From the NCBI GenBank assembly GCA_905183005.1, contig CAJJDO010000006.1, positions 418,035 to 482,034 of the forward strand: a stretch of DNA of 64,000 nucleotides, given 5' to 3'. Within the stretch, counting starts at the first letter, position 1. The number at the start of each line of letters is the position of its first letter. The translations under genes and the position numbers were made by a program. Below are positions 11,333 through 22,592 of this stretch, one piece after another. The notes under the pieces were generated by a model, which was not told where the DNA came from, made no database searches, and saw nothing but the letters and a program-made list of their open reading frames with translations. The DNA comes from Paramecium pentaurelia. Lineage: Eukaryota > Ciliophora > Oligohymenophorea > Peniculida > Parameciidae.

Positions 11333-12289
11333 CCAAATTCAAATTCATATAAATCATTTAATCTTGCCTATCCATTAAATCCTCCAAATAATAATAATTT
11401 ATTTTAATAAACTTCTGATGTATGAAACTATCAAATATTTAAAAAATATTACATATCTTGGACATGGAATTGTACCATGTTAACTTATTCTTTTAACTTT
11501 TCCTGAGAAAATGTTTAATTTATAAAAATCATTTAATCTATTAACCCCATCAAATCCACCAAATATATATATATAATTATTTAATGTACTATAAGATGGA
11601 CAAGAACGAGCAGATGGAACATCTCCTATTAATTATAATTTATTCCACACTTATTCTTCAAAATCCCAAACATATGCATCATTAAGATAATGATTACCAT
11701 CACATCCTCCAAAAATCAGCATTTTAGTTTAATAAGCACCACAAGCAATACCAAACCTTTCAGAAGGACATTAACCAGTAGGTTCAATTTTTTTCCATAA
11801 AAGTGTCTTAAGATTAAGTGAATAAAAGTCATTCAACCATAATAATCCATCACAACCACCAAATACATACATATGATCTTTATATTAAATTGCTCCATTA
11901 TTTTCTCTAGCACTTGGCTTCTATCCTGTTGTATTTAGATGTTACCATTAATTAGAACTAAATGAATATCTATGAACATCATCTAATCTTCCATTAAATG
12001 TAAAACCACCAAAGATATACAAAAAATCTTCATATATAACCCAAGAACAATTGTTCCTTTAATTTGGCAATACTTAATCAAATCTATCTAATCGTTCCCA
12101 TGTCTAATGATCATAATATTCACATTCATCAATTTCGAATTCATCATGTTTTATAAACATAGAAACTGAATTAAATCGTTCATCAATTTCAAATTCTCTA
12201 TCAACTCGATGTGATTGATTTATTTACTATCTCATTAATGCTCTTTTTGTTCTTAAATTGTCTTGTTCTGATGATAATCTTCTATTCAT
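11333..12289 (-). pseudogene. Kelch-BTB fragment (duplicate of 5' half)
   Basis: N-terminal part of the kelch-BTB protein, with start codon at 12289 and five kelch blades. It stops at the N and has no BTB domain. It carries the same intron (11428-11452) as the full copy and shows no substitutions, so it is best explained as an assembly artefact rather than a decaying gene. Confidence 0.85.
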
Positions 12290-12424
12290 ATTTTTTAATT
12301 ATATATAATTATTAAAAACATACCAAAAGAAATTGAATACAATTTTTTTAATTTCTGAACAACTAAATAAATTTAATTCAAAAAAAAAAAATTAATAATT
12401 GCTGTATAATTCTTTAATAACTCA
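11333..12424. repeat. 1,092-bp direct duplication, copy 2
   Basis: Repeats 10240-11331 base for base in every stretch checked, including the 12-A run near 11289/12381. Sequence after 12424 is unique and is probably the true upstream flank of the kelch-BTB gene. Confidence 0.95.
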
Positions 12425-12841
12425 TCAGAACAGAATATGTTTAATTTAATTTAGTCTATATATAATTTTAATATATAAATTATTATTCATAAAAATATTA
12501 GATTAGAGATCAAATATCAAAATATCATAATAAAAACAAATTATAATTCAGGAATATACAAAGGAATACAAATTTATACTTAATTCTATAGAGAAATTAT
12601 ACATTTAAAAAGTTTAACTAAAATTTAGATCAATCAAATTGTCTCTATTATTAATGAATAGTCTCTTAAATCATATTATCACAATAACTATTGATGGATT
12701 AAATGAATTAAAAATGGATAAAATATAATTATCAATATATATATATATTTATTTACAATTATTTTATCATATCTTTTTGAACATTCTAAATTCCAAAATA
12801 AAACAAATATAACTTGCAGTCATCCAAAAATAATATTTATT
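12425..12841. other. Intergenic region
   Basis: About 415 bp of AT-rich sequence between the kelch promoter region and the GST fusion gene. No coding frame or RNA gene recognised. Confidence 0.5.
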
Positions 12842-15046
12842 ATGTCTTTAATTCTTTACTTTTCACCTCTATCACCACCTTCAAGAGCTGTTCGCTCTTT
12901 TTTATTACTATCCAAAGCAGTGTTTTAAGGAAAAGTTGTGGACCTATTGAAAGGAGAACATAAATCTGCTGAATTTTCTAACATCAATCCAAACGAATCA
13001 TTACCAGCTTTAGTAGATGGTGGCCTGAAAATGTTTGAGAGTCATGCAATCTTGAAATACATAGCTGTAAAAAAATAACTATATCAATATTATCCCAAAG
13101 TATCCATTTGTTATAAATTTAGAACTCCAGAAACAGAGCTTAAGTTGATTGCTATTTAGATTGGAGTTAAACTGGTCTAGAAGCTATAGGAAAATATGTT
13201 AATCAATGTTTTCTATTTCCTAAATTTATGAATAAACCAGTCCCTGATAACAAATAAGAATTACATAAGGATGTAATTGATACACTTAAATTCTTTGAAT
13301 CAACCTTTTTGACTGGCAGGTACATTTTTAATTAGTCAGCAATAACACTTGCAGACATTAAGTATATATTACATTTATATTTATTAGAGCCACATCTGAT
13401 TTATCTTAACTATTGGCATCTGATTTGGATTTCAATCAATTTCCAAAAATTAAAGAGTATTTATAGGAAATGTTTTCAATCTAACCAATAAAAGAAGCCT
13501 ATGCTGAATATTTATAAATGATCAATTCTTCTAATCCTAATGATTGTGTTTCATACATTATTAATGGAGTAGACAAGTCATAATCCTGGAAGATCACTCT
13601 ATACATGCATCCATTCTCCTCTCCTTCAAGAGCAGCAAGAACAGTTTTATTATTTAGTGGATTAGATTACAATGAAAAAACAGTTAACTTATTATAAGGA
13701 GAACATAAATAACCAGAGTATTCTGCTATCAATCCAAATTAATCTATACCAGCTATAGTTGATGAGAATATCAAATTATTTGAAAGTGGAGCTGTTATGA
13801 AGTATGTAGCAAGGAAGTTTAATTTATATAATTTGTATCCAACTTAACTTTAACCCAAAGCTAAAGTAGATGAATATTTAGATTTTCATCTTACTGAAAT
13901 GAATTCTATTTCAAAATATACATTTTCATGTTTTATGGGTCCTCAAATGATGAAATTACCCATTCCTGCAGACAAAGATTAACAATTATAAAATGTTATA
14001 GGAACATTGGAGTTTTTCTCTAAAGTTTTTTTGAATAATGGTAAATGGTAATTCATTAATGATTCTCCATAACCAACTTTGGCAGATATCAAGGTAGGAT
14101 GTGACTTAGGTTAATTATTCATAACAGATTTTCCTTTTGAGAAGATTCCAGGATTAGAAAATTATGTTAAACGATTATTTGACATACCTGAAATGAGAAG
14201 ATCTCATTGTGAAATGTTTGGCTTTTTACAAAATTAAAAAATAGGAAGATTTGCCCAATCAATATGTTAAACATAGCCTTTGAGAAGCTAAGAGAGAATA
14301 ACTTTATATTTTAATTTTGTTTCACCACCAGCTAAAGCAGCTAAATCATTATTAATGTTAGCTAATATTCCTTTTACAGAAAAAGTGATTGATGTTCAAG
14401 CAGGTGAAAATAAAAAGAAACCATTCACTGATATTAATCCTAATGAAAGTATTCCTGCCTTATCATTTGGTAATTTCAACTTATTTGAAACTCATGCTAT
14501 AATGAAATTCATTTGTATTCAATTCAATTTAACTGATTTTTATCCAAACTATCCTTTAAGAGCTAAAATTGATTGCTATTTAGATTTTCATCATTCAGAA
14601 ACAAGAAAAATAAGTTTATTTGTATTAGATTTCTTCTTTGGTCCAAAGTTCTTAAAGAGGGAAATGCCAAAAAATTAGGAAGATAGAGAAAGAGAAGTAA
14701 GTGAATTGTTACATTTCATTGTGAATGTGTTTTTTGCAGGAGGAAAATACAAATATGTTATGGGATCAAGAACACCCACAATAGCAGATTTATCGTAATT
14801 TATTTTATAATATTTAAAAGATTAATTTGTGAAATTACAACTTTGTTCTTTGTAGATTTTGATTTCAGCCAATTTCCAACTTTAAAAGCATATCTGAAAG
14901 ACATGTTTAACATGAAATAAGTGAGAGAAACTTATAGCAAATTTTTCATGGTTACAAGATTTATGTCAAAATCAATGAATCCATTCATAGAATCAATAGC
15001 TAAAGGAACAGAAGAAGGAGGAAGTTCATGTTGTTAATTGATTTGA
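12842..15046 (+). CDS. Triple glutathione S-transferase fusion protein
   Basis: One frame of about 709 aa with three consecutive GST units, none ended by TGA. Unit 1 (about 1-215) starts MSLILYFSPLSPPSRAVRS. Unit 2 (about 230-455) has ITLYMHPFSSPSRAARTV. Unit 3 (about 470-700) has ITLYFNFVSPPAKAAKS. Each carries the glutathione-site pattern NPN(E/Q)S(L/I)PA followed by FES or FET (SNINPNESLPALVDG, AINPNQSIPAIVDE, DINPNESIPALSFG), and the Ser in the SPPSRA-type motif fits theta-like classes. Introns: 13100-13122, 13362-13387 and 14795-14820. The last two sit at the same position and phase in units 1 and 3, which supports internal duplication. The protein ends CCQLI, a CaaX-like prenylation signal next to another Cys. 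Likely detoxification or redox activity. Confidence 0.9.
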
Positions 15047-15055
15047 TTAAATATA

Positions 15056-16936
15056 TCATAATCTAAAATTGGCAATCATACCATTAATAAATTCACCAAC
15101 TTTATCTACTATTTATAATGTATTAATTTCCTATTCTTATATATAATATCTTGATCTTTCCATTTTAACATTAATTATTTCCTATTATTCAAGTTCAGTC
15201 TCAACTTCTTTAATCTATTTAATCAATTTATTTTCATCTTTAGGTTTCTTCTCAATTTATTATTATAATTCATTGATCTTCTCTAATCCTTATACATTTG
15301 TTAAATAATGAATTTCATTTATCATATACACCATTAAAATAGTTAGCCATTGACAATCACTCAAATTCTCTGGTTTCAAACCAAAATAATGTTACTAATT
15401 AATCTTCATTATTTTAAGAACTTGATCATCATATTAAAATAAACCATCACCATATTATCTACCCATTAATTCATTTATCATAACTTTTATTGATGGTTTT
15501 GTTTTAGGAATAATAAATTTAGTATACAATCCCATAAATACTCCTCCAACAGTACCTCCAATAAGAGCCCCTAAAACTGGAATTGGTATCAAAATTTAAC
15601 CAGCTACAGCTGTACCAATTCCAAATGAACTTTAAAATCCTAAATGTGCAATATTTTTCATCTTCTCACTTTTATCCACCACTTTATTATTTGCTTATAC
15701 TCTAATTGCATAAAAAAGTAAAGCTTAAGATAATATAACTCCTACAACAGGTATACGCATAGCTGCTCCAACTAAACCTGTAGCTACTGAACTAATACCA
15801 GCTCTTTTAAGTTTCTCATCCCATGGAATTTTAGGATCAACACTATCAACAATTAAACAACCTAATCCTGCACCTACAGATCCCTTTAAAACTGGTTAAT
15901 TAGCTAATGCACTTTATTATTTTCTTTTTTCATTTAACCAAATTTTATATTTGATACATTCTTCATCTTAAGCAAATAATTTAGAATCAAGATCTGCTGT
16001 TGCAAAATATTTATCATCTAAAATGTAATACATCTAAATTGCATCCTAAAAAGATTTTGTTAATGTGGACATTTCATATAATCCTTAATTCAATGGACTA
16101 TATTCATAAAAATGTCTAATTATTTATTTTACTAAATCTTTATCAAAAATTTCAAATTCTATTCTATGAAATAACATTTCTTTTAAGGATACATGACATT
16201 AATCTATTATATATTATGATGTTTCTATTTATAATATCTAATAAGTTCTAATATTTGCTAAAGTATGATATTTTGTAAGAGTTTCATTCAAATATTCCAT
16301 TTAAGTATTACAAAATAAAGATGTTCGATTGATATATAAATGAACATTTTAGATTATGGAATTAAAATATTTTTTCAATTCCCAATAAAATATTTCATTA
16401 TTTATTACTCTTGCAAAATCACTCATTTCCATTGATAATACAATCATACAATGTTCTAATTTATCTGTAATATATTGATGAAATTCTTCACAAACAAAAG
16501 GTTTTGTTGTTAAATCTATCAAAATCTATTCCATCAACATATAGGTGTGATTTATTAATTGAATGCTTAAATTATTGAAATACTCCAAATATTCAGGCCA
16601 TCTAGGATTCTTATATTAAGGCCAATTAATGCATTCTATTTCTATTTATTTTAGAACACCTTATTTGATATCTTCCTTTGATCCTTCCATTTATTTGATT
16701 ATTTCTAACTTGATAAATTTGCAGATGCTTAAAATAACATCTGCATTTTCTTCATTCAAATTTTTTATAATAAGTTCCTACTTTTTACAAATTGATTAAT
16801 AGAGATTTTCTTCTTCTAATTTGTTCTCTACAGCCAAAAGAGATTTCAAAATGTTTTTTGGATTTATTGTGACTGGCACAACTTTAGATATAAGTAGTTG
16901 TTGTTTTATAGTTTCTAAAAATCTATCCTCAAACAT
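15056..16936 (-). CDS. Orphan protein with glycine-zipper membrane region
   Basis: About 626 aa from the first in-frame ATG (16936), no introns, no family recognised. The first 350 residues are helical and charged. The next 140 or so are hydrophobic and Gly/Ala-rich with GxxxG spacing (GSVGAGLGCLIVDS, AGISSVATGLVGAAMRIPVVG, IPIPVLGALIGGTVGGVF), as in membrane-inserting glycine zippers. The C-terminus is a coiled coil (KINELQQQIEKKPKDE, EVETELEQQEI). The same frame stays open for about 35 codons upstream of 16936 without an ATG, so an upstream exon is possible. Its stop is 9 bp from that of the convergent GST gene. The composition suggests a membrane-remodelling or organelle protein, but that is a guess. 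Confidence 0.75.
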
Positions 16937-17373
16937 TAATATTAATATTAAATTCAAGGTAGAATCATCTTTAATAATCAATCTTATTTATCTATAAACA
17001 GCTTATTGTGAAATGTATTCTTATTATATATTATTCTCATACAATTTATTAATCAATCAAGTTAAATATTTTAAAGTAAAATTTAAAAAAAGGTCATCTA
17101 TTTGCAATCAAATTTGAATTAGAATTTTCTTATACTCATATTTTGTAAATTCATATACAATAATTCTATGAAATAAAATAATAATTTTATTGATAAATTA
17201 ATTCCATAAATTTCATTCGAGTTGAAAATTGAAAATTATCTATAATACATTTATAAAAAATATCTTAAATATAAGAATCAACAAAATATGATGATAAAAT
17301 ATTTTTATTTATTTAGAAATTCTAAATCTGGTAATTAGATAATTTGTTAAATTAATCTGCGAATAAAAATCAA
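16937..17373. other. Intergenic region
   Basis: Divergent spacer. The minus-strand frame of the neighbouring gene continues here with peptide-like content but meets TGAs near 17063 and beyond, and there is no GT-AG intron that would remove them. Confidence 0.4.
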
Positions 17374-18827
17374 ATGAATTAAGAAATCTTCAAAAGTGAT
17401 AATTAGAAAGTATCATAATTATAGGGAGCCAGTTCAGGAAAGAATTTATTTACTTCAGAAACTAAATAAATCATTACTTAAGTAAATGTTTTTTTTATAC
17501 TTAGCAACCAGTGATTGAATATTCTTAACAAAGAACACTAATCTAATCTTAAAATGAAGCTAACTTGAAACAAACCTAATAAATGCCACCACAAAGAATT
17601 TAAAGTCAAAATGTCTTAAGATAAAATATGTAAATTCCTTAAGTGTCATATCCAGGTACTTATAGTGTACAGTAAAATTGTTAATAACCACCACCTTTAT
17701 GCATGAATATAGTAGTGGTATCTAAAGAAGAAATAGAAACTCCTTGGAGATTAGAATGTGAATATCTTTAATCAATTATTGCTGATTTAGAAAGAAGAAA
17801 AGAAGCAAAAATAGTTGAGAAGGTAGTAATAGAGAAAGTGACTGATAACACTCGAGTAGAGTAATTAGAATCTTAATTACGTTCTTTAAGATAGGAAAAT
17901 GAATATCTTAAAAGTTAAATGATTCAAATGAAAAATAATTATGAATCTTAATTAGAGAATTTACGTGGTGATATTTCTTTACATAGTGCTAATGCTGCTG
18001 ATGCAAATTCTATGTAAGCAGAATTCTTTGCAATGAGAACCTAATTAGAAGACTAGATTGCAAGACTAAGAAGACAATTAGCTGATCTAGAAAATCTTTA
18101 TGCTCAATCCTAAAGTGATAATGATAGATTAAAATAATCTAATTAAAATAAAGATGCAGAAATTTAATAATTAAGATTATAATTATCTAAATTGTAGACA
18201 AGTGCTCAGGATACAAGTTAAGTGAGAGATTTAGAAAATTAATTGAGATAAGCCAGAGAAGAAATTTCCAGATTAGAAAGATAATTGCAATAAGCTAATC
18301 AAGATATTATGAATTGGAAGAGTAAGTATACAACAATAGAACAGGAATCATATAGTAAGAATAATGAACTCATAATGTAATTGAGAGATTTAGAAGTAAT
18401 ACATAATATGTTATTTTTAGAATAAATTAGCCATGATTACTGTTGAAATGGGTAGATTATAATTACAATTATAAAATAAAGATTCAGAGCTTGAAGATTG
18501 GAAATATAGATACACATCATTAGAATCATAAGGAACAACTGTAATTTAAGAAAAAGTGACATATTTATCATAAGAAGTGGAAGTTTGGAAATAAAAGTTT
18601 ATAAAATCTAATCATGAATATAATAAATGTTAAGAAGAGTTAACGATGTGTTAAGCTGAATTGGAATCTTTAAGAAAAAGTGGATAGAAGAAAGTTTATT
18701 AATATATATATTCTAGGAAGTAGTAGTGACCTAAAGAACAGTTACTTCAAGAACAGGTAATACTTTATCTGTTACAGGTACAACTGGATCATAATCCTAA
18801 ATAAGAAGAACTGGTTAGTAAGAGTGA
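17374..18827 (+). CDS. Coiled-coil cytoskeletal-type protein
   Basis: About 460 aa with introns 17482-17504 (23 nt), 18396-18420 (25) and 18694-18716 (23). The N-terminus is Gln/Pro-rich. A conserved-looking block (KEEIETPWRLECEYLQSII, about residues 109-127) and a Val/Lys/Glu stretch (KIVEKVVIEKVTDN) follow. Then about 270 residues of heptad coiled coil (QLRSLRQENEYLKSQM, EEISRLERQLQQANQD) and a Ser/Thr-rich tail. The Val/Lys/Glu stretch recalls alveolin/epiplasm proteins but is too short to assign. It is probably structural (cortex or basal body), with no enzyme motif. Family unrecognised. Confidence 0.85.
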
Positions 18828-19235
18828 TATTTACATCTATATAAGAATATTAATAAATAATTTAATCAGAGCATAAATTTTATTAAATATAGGTATTTTC
18901 TTGATTATGGATTCTTAAAAATAAAGACAAAGAGAATATATAATTAAAAAAAATACTACTCATAAAGAATATTTATTAAATTACTTAGTTATTTTAACTC
19001 ATCTTTTATTCAATATATAATTTAATTATTTATTTTAGATCACAATTGAATTCTCTTAAATTATTTAAAAAAAGAATAATATTTCATTTGTATTTGATTA
19101 TTAATATTCAAATTACACTTCATATTATTAATGTATACTAACTCTGTTTATGAATATATTAATATTATATTACATTTGATTATAAAATTTTGAATAGAAG
19201 AACAATATTTATAAATACACGTATTATTAATTAAA
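18828..19235. other. Intergenic region
   Basis: About 400 bp of AT-rich sequence between two plus-strand genes. Nothing recognised. Confidence 0.5.
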
Positions 19236-19767
19236 ATGAAAATTGTTTTTGTTTTTGTGACTTTGTTTTTCCTATTAGAAGCTGCTAAAAAAAAGAAAAA
19301 GACAGATGATAGAAGACCAACAACTGTTGAAGCTTTACTTTATTGCAATAGTTGTTAAGCAATCGTTCGAGAAACATTAAAGAAAGTTAAAACATCAACA
19401 AGAGAATCAGATATTACTGATGCTCTATCTGAAATGTGTCAAATGAAAAATTTCAGTGTTTATGAATATCCTCCTCCTGATATGAAAAAAGGATGTGAAG
19501 CATTTATGTCTGGATGGTCAGAAGAAGTCACTGAAGCCTTAATGAATAGAAAAGGAAATGATACAATTGAAGATGAAATTTGCTATAAATTAACAAATGT
19601 AATATATTTATAATAACTTTAATTAGTCATGTAAAGATATTGAAAAAGGTTAGAGAAAATAAAATGATGATTATGTCACAATTAATGGTAAAAAAGTAAA
19701 AATGGGAGATGATGGAAAAGTTGATATCAATATGAACAAACCAGCTCCAGATGATGATGATTTATGA
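19236..19767 (+). CDS. Canopy/saposin-like secretory protein
   Basis: About 167 aa, one intron (19599-19626, 28 nt). Signal peptide MKIVFVFVTLFFLLEA, then Lys-rich, then a saposin-type cysteine pattern: CNSCQAIVRE, SEMCQMKNF, KKGCEAFMSGW, EICYKLTN and SCKDIEK. This order (CxxC and four further Cys) matches the canopy/MIR-interacting saposin-like proteins, ER proteins that help fold membrane receptors. The tail ends PAPDDDDL, which is acidic but not a classical HDEL. No other domain. The assignment rests on the cysteine spacing and size. Confidence 0.75.
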
Positions 19768-19983
19768 TATAAATAATGTTTCTTAATATTTTTAATTATT
19801 AAATTATTTATAGCTGTTAATATTAATCATTATTTATATTATAATTCTTGAAAAAACTGAATAAATTATTTCAACATTGATGTAATATCAATTATTCAAA
19901 TAATAACTAAACTAAATAAAATTAAAATTCTTTTATATATTTATAATTTATAACGCGATGTATATATATATAACTCAATAAAT

Positions 19984-20034
19984 ACTTGAGTTTCTTATCT
20001 TTCTGTAGATAAGAAAAGGAGAAACAATTCAAGT
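19984..20034. ncRNA. Hairpin-forming element with ACTTGA/TCAAGT ends
   Basis: Outer arms ACTTGA and TCAAGT enclose an inner stem TTTCTTATCT / AGATAAGAAA with a 6-nt loop. The right arm overlaps the TGA stop (20029-20031) of the MYB gene on the minus strand. It could be a 3'-end processing or termination signal for convergent transcripts, or a small RNA. It resembles the hairpin at 49264-49312. Confidence 0.4.
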
Positions 20035-20874
20035 ATATATTTTTTAGTATCTATTCTATTCTCCTAAATAGTTTCTTTTTATATAACTATAAAATCTATT
20101 CTTAACATGATTTTCCTATTAAAATATTAAACATAAATTTACAGGTCTTCCATTAAGATTATTCGAAATTTTAGTCCATTTAGGTCCATTAATGTTATAT
20201 TAATACAAAATAAGCATATCTTCTTCATAAGTCCAAGGTTATTTATTTATAGATTAATCTAATTTGTTAATATATCTATCTCTAACTTATTTCCCTGTAA
20301 TGTTACCAAAACCTAAAATTATTTAATAAAATTACATTTTGCGATCTTCATCCACTATTTCCCAATGTCTTAAACTAATTATTTTAATCTATCATCCTCC
20401 TCCTGTGTCCAAATATGTCTTGACTAAAAAATTTATAATTTGATAAAAATACATCTTTTGGTGGATTGATTCTTCTCCATCTCTACTAACATTAAGAAGC
20501 ATTTCTTTAAGGCATATGCTTTGCAATTTCATTCCATTTTCCTTAAAATTCCATAAATAAATGTTTGAGTCTTTAATCCTCTTAATCATTCCAAATTTTT
20601 TGTTTTCTTTTATTTAGCTCTTGATTCAAAAAATTGAGAGATGTATCATCTTCCTTTATTTTAAAAATCATTTCTTGATCTTCTGTATCTTAAAATTATA
20701 AACGTTCATTTGTATTCAATGACACTATTAAGTAAAATTAAAAAAAATAGTACTGTGGTAATTTGATTCAAAATCTGAATATGGTTCCATTTCAAATGAT
20801 TGAGAAGATGATATTTTCTAATATGAAAGTACTTCATCTAAAAAATTCGAATCTGAAAGCATATTTGAAAACAT
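20029..20874 (-). CDS. Three-repeat MYB-like DNA-binding protein (A)
   Basis: About 245 aa after removing four introns: 20725-20753 (29 nt), 20424-20452 (29), 20313-20335 (23) and 20116-20142 (27). The acidic N-terminus (about 80 residues) is followed by three MYB repeats. R1 (about 84-132): KIWNDQEDQRLK, GKWNEIAKHMPQR, QRWRRI. R2 (134-183): H-IWTQEEDDRLKQLVQDIG, WMKIAKCFGNITGKQVRDRY. R3 (185-235): QPWTYEEDMLILYQY, PKWTKISNNLNGRPENHVKN. The protein ends soon after R3. The tryptophan pattern is complete except for aromatic substitutions at the last position of R2 and R3. This is c-MYB/3R-MYB architecture, so it is a nuclear sequence-specific factor, but more divergent than the neighbour at 21483. 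Confidence 0.88.
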
Positions 20875-21482
20875 TGATATTTTATTACTATTTTTACATA
20901 ATTGAAATAGATTAATAGTGAAATAAAATAAAGCGAATAAACTGAAATACATAATTAAAATAATTAATTTATATATCAAGTATTTTTTACAAAAAACAAA
21001 GACAAGTTATCAAGCATCAGATTTTCATTTAATCCAAATGGCTCTAATATTATTTACTCATCTATATAATTTTTTGATTTTTATAATTGTTTCTTTGAAC
21101 ATTATCAATTGATATGTATCTTTTCAAAGCAATTACTTTTGTGATTTCATTTATAATAAAATTTCTTTAAGAATATAAAAATTTTCGTTTTTAATACAAA
21201 AAAAGGTATTAACATACCAAATTTATATAAATCCTTAATTTATATTAATTTTTTATAGACTCAAATGAATTATAAGTTTAAAGCTATTTCGATATACTTT
21301 TAGAGTTTTAAAAAGATTCCATTAACAAGTATAAGATATTTTTTTATATTAAAATCTGAAAAAAACTGTAATATTGATTTTGTATTCTATAAATTTTATA
21401 TCAATTTCATGAATTAAATAGAGAGAATATGTGTGATTATAAATTTATCATTTGTAACTATATTATTTATTGAAATCAAGAT
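20875..21482. other. Intergenic region between the two MYB genes
   Basis: About 600 bp holding the promoter of MYB gene A and the 3' flank of MYB gene B, which are head to tail. No gene recognised. Confidence 0.5.
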
Positions 21483-22592
21483 TCAAATTAGTTAATTCAC
21501 TTAATTATTTGAATAACACTTAACAAGAGTCTCTATTTAATATTATATAGTATTTTACATCTTTTAAGCATCCTTGACTAATAAATTTGGATAAACAATA
21601 CTCAAATTTTTGGGTGTTTATTCAGACTCTAAAATTTAAATTAAATATATACTTGGAGTTGTATTAGAGTATGGAGTTTAGAAATTTAATTATCTTGATA
21701 CTGGATCTCTCTTTATTAATTTTTCTGGTGTTTTATAATACATTATTCTTCTTTAAACTTATCTTCTAGGTATTCCTTTAACTAAAGTTTCATCTTATCT
21801 TGGATGAACTTAAAGATCTTCCCATCTATTTTACATTTTTAATCTCCTTTTTAAAGTGCTATTCCAATGATTTTTAATAGAATTATCAGTCCTACCCTTT
21901 AAAAGTCCAGCAATTAATGACCATCTATTTCCTAATTTTTTATGAGCTTCAATAATTGTTTAATCTTCTTCATCAGTCCATCTTTCTTTATTAATTTTAG
22001 GATCTAAATGATTATGAAATCTAATTATAATAATAATAAATACCTCTCTCTACATTGTTTTCCAATTCTACCTGGTAAATGTTTTGCAATTTAACTCCAA
22101 TTTTTAGGACCATAATTTGTTACTAATTTAATTAATAATTCATCTTCTTCTTATGTCCAAGGTCCTTTAACTAAATCAGGATTTAGCACTTTTTGCCATC
22201 TATGTAAACATTACACATCTGTTCTTTCTTCAAAATAAGATGCTATTTTTTTCCAATTTTTTGCTCCATGTTATGTTACTAATTCTTTAAGTTATTAATC
22301 TTCTTCTTCTGTCCACCATCTATAATAAATAGTTAGTAAAATACCTCTTTTTTATAGTAAAGGGTGGATCTATGTTATTACTATTAAGCAATGTTTCAAC
22401 TTTTGTTTTTATTTCATTGATTTTGTTTCTATTTTTCTTTAGGATAAGATTCTCCAGTTGACTATAATCGAATATAGGTTTGATTATAGATGGATCTTTA
22501 TCCTCATTTAATAGATGAAGCATGTTCGATTGTGATGTTAGTAATTTCCTGTCTGATGGAGATGGAGATGTATTTGTGAGTATAAATTCCAT
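21483..22592 (-). CDS. Three-repeat MYB transcription factor (B)
   Basis: About 353 aa, introns 22320-22344 (25 nt) and 22021-22043 (23). After about 90 residues with Ser/Thr-Pro sites (TNTSPSPSDRK) come three canonical MYB repeats. R1: WWTEEEDQQLKELVTQHG, NWKKIASYFEERTDVQC. R2: KGPWTQEEDELLIKLV, NWSQIAKHLPGRIGKQCRER. R3: ERWTDEEDQTIIEAHKKLG, NRWSLIAGLLKGRTDNSIKN. Recognition helices match the animal/plant 3R-MYB consensus closely. A Gln- and Asn-containing tail with TP motifs (YKTPEKLIKR, NFQTPYSN, EQTPKN) may be cyclin-dependent kinase sites. 3R-MYBs usually control cell-cycle genes; that role here is inferred. Confidence 0.95.

Noticed and set aside
16937..17200. TGA-interrupted minus-strand frame upstream of the orphan gene, as possible recoding
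   Set aside because: With TGA as the only stop, AT-rich noncoding DNA stays open for tens of codons by chance. Three TGAs and no ATG make noncoding sequence more likely.
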